DNA of 64,000 nt from Massilia phosphatilytica (GTDB taxonomy: Bacteria > Pseudomonadota > Gammaproteobacteria > Burkholderiales > Burkholderiaceae_D). Positions within the stretch are counted from its first letter, which is position 1. Each line of letters begins with the position of its first letter. Of this stretch, positions 57,805-64,000 are shown in pieces. The DNA lies in the NCBI RefSeq assembly GCF_002968015.1, contig NZ_PUIP01000002.1, forward strand, positions 62,001-126,000. Reading direction: 5' to 3'. The notes under the pieces were generated by a model that had not been told where the DNA came from, searched no databases, and saw only the letters and a program-made list of their open reading frames with translations. The translations under genes and the position numbers were made by a program.

Positions 57805-57937
57805 GGATGTCTCCTCTTTTGGTTTGCCCACTATCCCAGCCGGAGGCCGCGCACACATCCGCAATGTCGGCGTGCCCTTCTCCGTAAAACTACGGAGGCG
57901 ATTTCTTTTGCGGCGCGCAACTGCTATCGTTGGCGTC

Positions 57938-60046
57938 ATGCCCAAACTGCTCAACCTCCTCATCGGCGCGTTCGCGCTGGCCGTCATCGCGGCGTCGGGG
58001 AACTGGGCCGAACGCCACGAGCTGCGGACCAAGACGGAAGGCCTGCGCCAGGCCGCGGCCGCGCACGTGCTGGGACTGCGCGGCCTCGTCGAGAAGCACG
58101 ACTTCCTGCCGCACGCGGCGGCCCGCCACCCGGACGTGCAAGACCTGCTGCGCACCCCGCGCGACGCGGCGCTGCAGGCACGCGTCAACGATTATTTTTC
58201 AGACCTGCAGGCGACGACGGGCGCCGCCGCGCTGTTCCTCGTCGACCGCGCGGGCCTCACGCTCGCCGCCAGCAACTGGAACCTGCCGTCCAGCTTCGTC
58301 GGCCAGTCCTACCGCCAGCGCCCCTATTTCGAGGATGCCGTCCAGGGCCGGCGCGGCATCTTTTACGGTCTCGGCCTCACGACGGGCCAGTCCGGCCTGT
58401 TCATCGCGGAACCCGTGCGCGCCAACGGCACCATTCTCGGCGTGGTTGTCGTGAAAATCAGCCTGGAGCCATTGCAGGCCGCGTGGATGCGCGGCGCCGA
58501 TCCGGTGGTGCTGCGCGACAGCCACGGCATCGTGTTCCTGTCCGCCGTGCCGGACTGGCTGTTCCACGCGGTCCGGCCCGTCTCCGCGGCCGACCTGCAC
58601 TGGATCGTCGAACACCGCCAGTACGGCAACCGCGAACGCTTTTACGTGCTGCCCTGGCAGACCGAATCGCGCGGCGCGGCTCCCGGCTTCGTCCTGCATA
58701 CGAGCGTGGCGGGACGGCGCCTGGACCTGCTCGCGCTGGACACGCCGCTGCCGGAACTGGGCTGGACGCTCACCGTCACGACGGACATGAAGGAAGTCGT
58801 GCAGGCGCGCCAGCTGGCGCTGATGCTGGCCGCGCTGGCCGTCGCGCTGCTGCTGCTCGGTGTGCTGTACTGGCGCCTGCGCGAAAAGCGCTTCCGCGAA
58901 CAGCGCTCGGCCCGCATCGAACTGGAACGCCGGGTCGAGGAACGCACCCGCGACCTGGAAGAAGCGCACGCGTTCCGCAAGGCGATGGAAGACTCGCTCC
59001 TCGTGGGCATGCGCGCGCGCGACCCGGACGGCACGATCATCTACGTCAACCCGGCCCTGTGCGCGATGGTGGGCTACAGCGCCGATGAACTGCTGGGACG
59101 CCGGCCGCCGTATCCGTACTGGCATCCGGACGACCAGGAAAAACACGAGCGGGAAAGCGCCGACGCGCTGCAGGGCCGCGCCGCGCCGCACGGCTTCGAA
59201 TCGCGCATCCGCCACAAGGATGGCCACGACGTGATCACCATGGTCTACACGGCGCCGCTTGTCGACGCGCAGGGCGTGCACCGCGGCTGGATGAGTTCCG
59301 TCGTCGACATCACGGCGCAGAAGCAGGCCGAGGCCCGCCAGCGCGACCAGGAAGTCCGGCTGCAGCGCAGCGCGCGCCTCGCGAGCGTGGGCGAAATGGC
59401 GTCCACGCTCGCGCACGAACTCAATCAGCCGCTGATGGCGCTGTCGAACTTCGCCGTCGCGGCGCGCGCCCTCGCCGCGCAGTCGGCACCGACCGACATG
59501 CTGGCCGGCGCGCTCGACGAGATCGTCGAACAGTCGAAACGCGCCAGCGAGATCGTCAAGCGGGTGCGCGCATTCATCAATCCCAAGCGAGGCCATTACG
59601 AAAACCTCGCGGTCGACAGCGTCATCGCCCATGCGGCGGAGCTGCTCAAGCCGGAGCTGCAACAGGCCGGGATCGCGCTGCATCTCGACCTCGATGGCGC
59701 CGGCGTTGCCGTGCGCGGCGACCGGGTCCTGCTCGAACAGGTGCTCGTCAACCTGATCCACAACGCGATGCACGCCATGCAGGACCGCCCGCGCGGACGC
59801 ATCGGCGTCGCCAGCCGGCGCGTGGACCAGGGCGTGTGCGTCACCGTCAGCGACGCCGGGCCGGGCATCCCGCCCGAACAGCTGGACCAGATCTTCGCGC
59901 CGTTCTTCACCACTCGCCCCGACGGCCTGGGCCTGGGACTGAACATCTGCCGCACGATCGTCGAGGCCCACGGCGGCTGCATGGCCGTCGACAACCTCGC
60001 CGGCGGCGGCGCCGCGTTTTCCTTCACACTCCCCATCGCGCCATGA
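57938..60046 (+). CDS. Sensor histidine kinase, DctB/DctS-like
   Basis: 702 aa from MPKLLNLLIGAFALAVIAASG. Helix 1 (about 5-20) and helix 2 (about 290-310) enclose a periplasmic double-PAS sensor with the DctB-type motif SFVGQSYRQRPYFEDAVQG and YGLGLTTGQSGLFIAEPV, which binds C4-dicarboxylates in relatives. A cytoplasmic PAS (about 355-460), then HisKA with H493 in STLAHELNQPLMALSNF, and HATPase_c with N box NLIHNAMHAM, DAGPGIPPEQ and GLGLGLNICRTIVEAHGG. The stop overlaps the response regulator start (ATGA). Confidence 0.92.
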   Translation: MPKLLNLLIGAFALAVIAASGNWAERHELRTKTEGLRQAAAAHVLGLRGLVEKHDFLPHAAARHPDVQDLLRTPRDAALQARVNDYFSDLQATTGAAALFLVDRAGLTLAASNWNLPSSFVGQSYRQRPYFEDAVQGRRGIFYGLGLTTGQSGLFIAEPVRANGTILGVVVVKISLEPLQAAWMRGADPVVLRDSHGIVFLSAVPDWLFHAVRPVSAADLHWIVEHRQYGNRERFYVLPWQTESRGAAPGFVLHTSVAGRRLDLLALDTPLPELGWTLTVTTDMKEVVQARQLALMLAALAVALLLLGVLYWRLREKRFREQRSARIELERRVEERTRDLEEAHAFRKAMEDSLLVGMRARDPDGTIIYVNPALCAMVGYSADELLGRRPPYPYWHPDDQEKHERESADALQGRAAPHGFESRIRHKDGHDVITMVYTAPLVDAQGVHRGWMSSVVDITAQKQAEARQRDQEVRLQRSARLASVGEMASTLAHELNQPLMALSNFAVAARALAAQSAPTDMLAGALDEIVEQSKRASEIVKRVRAFINPKRGHYENLAVDSVIAHAAELLKPELQQAGIALHLDLDGAGVAVRGDRVLLEQVLVNLIHNAMHAMQDRPRGRIGVASRRVDQGVCVTVSDAGPGIPPEQLDQIFAPFFTTRPDGLGLGLNICRTIVEAHGGCMAVDNLAGGGAAFSFTLPIAP

Positions 60047-60642
60047 AAGACATTCCGCTCACGCTCTACGTCGTCGACGACGACGAAGCCCTGCGCCGCT
60101 CCCTGCTCCTGCTGCTGTTCTCGCAGGGACTGGCCGTGCAGGCGTTCGAATCGGGCGAGGCGTTCCTGGACGCCATCGACATGCGCCAGCCGGGCTGCGT
60201 GATCCTCGACCTGCGCCTGGGCGGCATGAGCGGCCTGGCCGTGTTCGACCGCCTGCGCGCGGCACACAGCCCGCTCGTCACGCTGTTCCTGTCCGGCCAC
60301 GGCGACATCCCGACCGCGCTCGAAGCCGTGCGCCAGGGCGCGTGGGATTGGGTGGAAAAGCCGGACACGCAGCACCTGCTCGACAAGCTCCCGGCCGCCA
60401 TCGCGGAGGCAAGAACCCGCGCGCACGCGCTGCGGCTGTGGGCGGAGCTGACGCCGCGCGAACGGGAAGTCGCGCGGCTCGTGGGACTCGGCCAGCCGAA
60501 CAAGGAAATCGCGCGGCTGCTCGTGCCGCCGTGCGGGCCGCGCTCGGTGGAGACGCATCGCGCGAACATCTTCAGCAAGCTGCAGTGCGCGAACGACAAT
60601 GAACTCGGGCGGTGGCTCGCGGCGCACCCGTGGCTTGGCTAG
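60043..60642 (+). CDS. Response regulator, FixJ/DctR-like
   Basis: 199 aa, coupled to the kinase by ATGA. The receiver domain (about 5-118) has acidic pocket VDDDE, phospho-acceptor D56 in VILDLRLGGMSG, and K at WVEKPD. The LuxR-type HTH (about 140-195) is LTPREREVARLVGLGQPNKEI..SVETHRANIFSKL. Between the two recognition-turn residues LL and PR, five residues (VPPCG) stand where family members have three, a two-residue insertion at the HTH turn. Likely activator of the divergent MFS transporter. Its end overlaps the convergent hydrolase gene by 4 nt. Confidence 0.9.
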   Translation: MKDIPLTLYVVDDDEALRRSLLLLLFSQGLAVQAFESGEAFLDAIDMRQPGCVILDLRLGGMSGLAVFDRLRAAHSPLVTLFLSGHGDIPTALEAVRQGAWDWVEKPDTQHLLDKLPAAIAEARTRAHALRLWAELTPREREVARLVGLGQPNKEIARLLVPPCGPRSVETHRANIFSKLQCANDNELGRWLAAHPWLG

Positions 60643-61637
60643 CGTGTGCTCAGGCCTTTCAACAAGGCCTCATGAAACCGCGCCGGGTCCTGCATCTGCG
60701 GCGCATGCCCCATGTCGTCGAACTCGACGAGCGTCGCATGCGGGATGGCCTTCGCCGCGAGCTTGCCCAGCGCCGCGTAGTTGCCCAGTTTGGGACGCAG
60801 CTCGGCCGGCGCTGCATCCTTGCCGATGGCCGTGTTGTCCTTCGTCCCGATCAGCAACAGCACGGGCATCTTCAGTAACGGGAACTCGTACACGACGGGC
60901 TGCGTGTAGATCATGTCGTACAGCAGGGCCGAGTTCCACGCGACGAGCTTCTTCCCCGGCCCGCGGTACAGCCCTGCCAGCATCTGCACCCACGGCTCGT
61001 ACTCGGGCTTCCATTCGTTGACGTAGTACGTCGCCTTTTCGTACGCGCGGATCTTGTCGGCCGTCGTCTGCAATTCGCGCTCGTACCACTTGTCGACACC
61101 CAGCGACGGCACGCCCAGCGCCTTCCAGTCTTCCAGACCGATCGGGTTCGCGAGGACCAGCTGCTCCGTCTCCTGCGGATACAGCAGGCCGTAGCGCACG
61201 GCGAGCATGCCGCCCGTCGAGTGGCCCATCACGGTGGCCTGTTTGACGCCGATGGACGCCAGCAGCGCATGCGTGTTGGCGGCCAGTTGCTGGAAGCTGT
61301 ATTGATAGTGTTCCGGCTTGCTCGACTTGCAGAAGCCGATCTGGTCGGGCGCGACGACGCGGTAGCCGGCCTTGGCGAGCGCGTCGATGGACGTCTTCCA
61401 CGTCGCCGCGCAGAAGTTCTTGCCGTGCAGGAGGACGACGGTGCGGCCGTTCGGCTGCGCCGGCTTGACGTCCATGTAAGCCATGTGCAGCGGCACGCCC
61501 TGCGACGTGAAGCGGTATTGCTGCACCGGGTACGGGTAGTCGAAGCCTTCCAGCTCGGGGCCGTAGGCAGGTTCGGCGGCATGGGCAGCGTTCATGATGA
61601 GTGCTGCGCACGCCGCGTACAGACGCAGTCGGGGCAT
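60639..61637 (-). CDS. Exported alpha/beta hydrolase
   Basis: 332 aa. Signal peptide to AAHA-AE. Oxyanion loop HGKNF (71-75), nucleophile elbow G-H-S140-T-G-G, and catalytic His H311 in DDMGHAPQMQDP; the acid is probably the Asp in GTKDNTAIG. The cap region has a Trp/Tyr-rich stretch (KWYERELQTTADKIRAYEKA). It resembles epoxide-hydrolase/haloperoxidase-type esterases; substrate unknown. CAGGAGATT precedes the ATG. Downstream of the amylase gene with 51 nt between, so it may share its message. Confidence 0.88.
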   Translation of the reverse strand: MPRLRLYAACAALIMNAAHAAEPAYGPELEGFDYPYPVQQYRFTSQGVPLHMAYMDVKPAQPNGRTVVLLHGKNFCAATWKTSIDALAKAGYRVVAPDQIGFCKSSKPEHYQYSFQQLAANTHALLASIGVKQATVMGHSTGGMLAVRYGLLYPQETEQLVLANPIGLEDWKALGVPSLGVDKWYERELQTTADKIRAYEKATYYVNEWKPEYEPWVQMLAGLYRGPGKKLVAWNSALLYDMIYTQPVVYEFPLLKMPVLLLIGTKDNTAIGKDAAPAELRPKLGNYAALGKLAAKAIPHATLVEFDDMGHAPQMQDPARFHEALLKGLSTR

Positions 61638-61688
61638 CGGAATCTCCTGGTGGATGCGATGCCCCGCAGTCTAGCGGAGATGGCGGTT

Positions 61689-63371
61689 TCAGTCCTGCGC
61701 GATCAGCGCCACCGGTGCCCGCGTATCGAACTGCACCTTGCCGCCCGAGACGACGGCCGTCTTGCCGGTGTACGCATCGCGCACCGTCTGGCCATCGCCG
61801 AACACACCGGCCACGGGGATGGCCACCGTGCGGTCCTGCGGCAGGTCGAGGGCGACGACGACGCGGTCATTCACACCGTTCTTGTCGTAGGTGCGCTTGA
61901 ACGTGTACGGGCTGGACGCGATCATCTGGTGCACGCCCGCGCCCACGGCCGGATGCGCGTGGCGGAAGCGGCCCAGGCGCGCCCAGTAGTCGCGCACTTC
62001 GGCCACGCCGTGCAGGCCGACCCGGGCGTTGTCCTTCAACTGGTCCCAGTTCATGAAGGAACGCAGGTTCGCGTCGCCGACGGCGCCGTCGATCTTCAGC
62101 ACGCGCGCCGTCTCGTCGCCGTAGTAGACCTGGGCCTGGCCCGGCGCCAGCAGCAGCTTGTTCGCTTCTTCGAACGGGTGCGCGCGCATGGCGTCGAACG
62201 GATGGCTGTCGTCGTGCGAGTCGAGGTAGTTCAGCACCGTCACGCCTTTCAACGGGCCGTTCAGCAGGCCCGAATACTTGGAGAACAGCGTTTCGTAGCT
62301 CTGGCTGGCGTCGCCCGGCAGCGCGAAGTTGATCATGCTGTCGAAGCCGTTGTTGTAGTAGTCGACCTTGGTGCCGTCGTCATATGCGAACTGGCGGCCG
62401 TCCGCGATCGGATGGCCGAACGCTTCGGCCACCATGAAGAACGGCTGGTTGCCGATCTTCTCGATGCCCTGCTTGCCGGCGGGCGTCCGCTTCCAATCCT
62501 CGTAGGCCTGGCTCGCCACCTTTTTCAGGTCTTTCCACACGCCGGGTTCCGTGTGCTTGACGGTGTCGCCGCGGAAGCCGTCGAAGCCGTACTTGCGCAC
62601 CCAGTCGGCGTGCCATTTCATCAGGTAGTAGCGCGGTGCGCGCGGGTAGCCCGTGCGTTTGAAGAAGTCGTCCAGCTCCTTCACTTCGCGGTCGTAGCGC
62701 CCTTCCTTCTTCCACTTCGCGACGAGGAATGGCGGCAGGTCGACATTCGCATTGCTGTCGGTGCGGAAGTCCGGCAGGTTCTTCACGAGCGCGCAATCGA
62801 CCGTGCCCTTGACGTCCTTGAAGTTACAGGTCGGCGACGTGCGCACCCAGTCTGCCGGCCACACGGTGTCGTCCGCCGTCACCGGCCCCGTATGGTTCAT
62901 CACGACGTCGAGCAGCACGCGGATGCCGCGCGCATGCGCCGCCTCGACGAGGTCGCGCACGTCCTTCGCGGTGCCGGCGTTGGCGTCGACGGCCGTGAAG
63001 TCGCGTGCCCAGTAGCCGTGGAAGCCGTAGCTGACGCCCGTGCCCTCGTCGGTGGACGCGTGGATCTGCTCCACCGGCGGCGAGATCCAGATCGCGTCCA
63101 CGCCCAGGTCCGTGAAATACCCCTCCTTGACCTTGGCCGTGACGCCGGCCAGATCGCCGCCCATGAAGCCGCGCGCGACGGCCGCATCGTTCTTGCGGCC
63201 GTAGGCGCGGTCATTCGACGGATCGACGTTGTTGAAGCGGTCGATCACGAGGAAATAGACGGTCGCGTTATCCCAGGTGAACGGCTTGCCCTTGACCGGC
63301 GACAGATCGGGCGCGGCCGAGGCAGCGCCGAAGGCGAGCATCAGGGAGGCGGCGAGAACGGGTAGTTTCAT
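61689..63371 (-). CDS. Exported alpha-amylase, GH13 family
   Basis: 560 aa. Signal peptide MKLPVLAASLMLAFGAASA. The GH13 barrel begins at WDNATVYFLVIDRFNNVDP. Region I DVVMNH (155-160), nucleophile D269 in GFRGDTVKH, acid/base E316 in MVAEAFGH and D387 in LDSHDDSH. The two cysteines at C182 and C193 could form a disulfide. Closest in layout to periplasmic MalS-type amylases. It liberates maltodextrins for the cytoplasmic alpha-glucosidase. It lies 27 nt after the phosphoglucomutase gene, in one operon. Confidence 0.93.
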   Translation of the reverse strand: MKLPVLAASLMLAFGAASAAPDLSPVKGKPFTWDNATVYFLVIDRFNNVDPSNDRAYGRKNDAAVARGFMGGDLAGVTAKVKEGYFTDLGVDAIWISPPVEQIHASTDEGTGVSYGFHGYWARDFTAVDANAGTAKDVRDLVEAAHARGIRVLLDVVMNHTGPVTADDTVWPADWVRTSPTCNFKDVKGTVDCALVKNLPDFRTDSNANVDLPPFLVAKWKKEGRYDREVKELDDFFKRTGYPRAPRYYLMKWHADWVRKYGFDGFRGDTVKHTEPGVWKDLKKVASQAYEDWKRTPAGKQGIEKIGNQPFFMVAEAFGHPIADGRQFAYDDGTKVDYYNNGFDSMINFALPGDASQSYETLFSKYSGLLNGPLKGVTVLNYLDSHDDSHPFDAMRAHPFEEANKLLLAPGQAQVYYGDETARVLKIDGAVGDANLRSFMNWDQLKDNARVGLHGVAEVRDYWARLGRFRHAHPAVGAGVHQMIASSPYTFKRTYDKNGVNDRVVVALDLPQDRTVAIPVAGVFGDGQTVRDAYTGKTAVVSGGKVQFDTRAPVALIAQD

Positions 63372-63398
63372 GCGGGGTCCTGTGAGGTGGGTGGGGAA

Positions 63399-64000
<602 letters not shown>

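Overview
The window looks like chromosomal DNA of a GC-rich betaproteobacterium in the order Burkholderiales. The Oxalobacteraceae (Massilia/Telluria-like) fit best. Indicators are an E3 dihydrolipoyl dehydrogenase carrying its own lipoyl domain, a glucokinase fused to a HexR/RpiR regulator, a PEP-CTERM sorting-tag protein, a small Trp-rich membrane protein, a zapB-zapA-6S RNA block, and groESL under both a CIRCE operator and a heat-shock-like promoter. This placement is inferred from gene content; no alignment was run.

Layout. 0-2.8 kb: leftward ABC-2-type exporter operon. 2.9-4.6 kb: PEP-CTERM protein and a beta-hydroxyacid dehydrogenase. 4.8-14 kb: accessory region with two near-identical four-domain secreted polysaccharide lyase-like proteins. 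Between them lie a minimal potassium channel, a histidine-kinase 3' remnant, a DUF2442-like gene and a degenerate peptidase-like protein; a second gene remnant and an S41 peptidase follow. 14-20 kb: pyruvate dehydrogenase operon aceE-aceF-lpdA. 20.3-26 kb: folD, prlC, a glutaredoxin-like protein, holC and its partner, and a branched-chain amino acid binding protein. 26-27.3 kb: cytochrome c, a small Trp-rich protein and three different palindromic repeat elements. 27.3-34.5 kb: ilvD, a LysR regulator, lgt, an EVE-domain protein, 6S RNA, zapA/zapB and groES-groEL. 34.5-42 kb: UPF0158 protein, TonB receptor with serine hydrolase, a second serine hydrolase, a lipoprotein and a second S41 peptidase. 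42-51.8 kb: AraC and a fosmidomycin-resistance-like transporter, then glucan catabolism (alpha-glucosidase with glucokinase-HexR, divergent pullulanase) and another AraC regulator. 52-61.6 kb: orphan KAS II, YCII protein, EamA transporter, second glucokinase-HexR, dicarboxylate-type MFS transporter with a divergent DctS/DctR-like two-component pair, and an alpha/beta hydrolase. 61.7-64 kb: secreted alpha-amylase and the 3' part of phosphoglucomutase.

How the genes work together. A clear theme is use of alpha-glucans. Exported amylase and pullulanase cut starch or glycogen, cytoplasmic alpha-glucosidase releases glucose, glucokinase phosphorylates it, phosphoglucomutase links it to glycogen, and the HexR half of the fusion could sense hexose phosphate. 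A HexR-like palindrome lies in the shared pullulanase/glucosidase promoter region. A second theme is paralogy within 64 kb: two lyases, two S41 peptidases, two glucokinase-HexR fusions, two serine hydrolases and three GH13 enzymes. No tRNA, rRNA, CRISPR array, intact transposase or prophage gene was seen.
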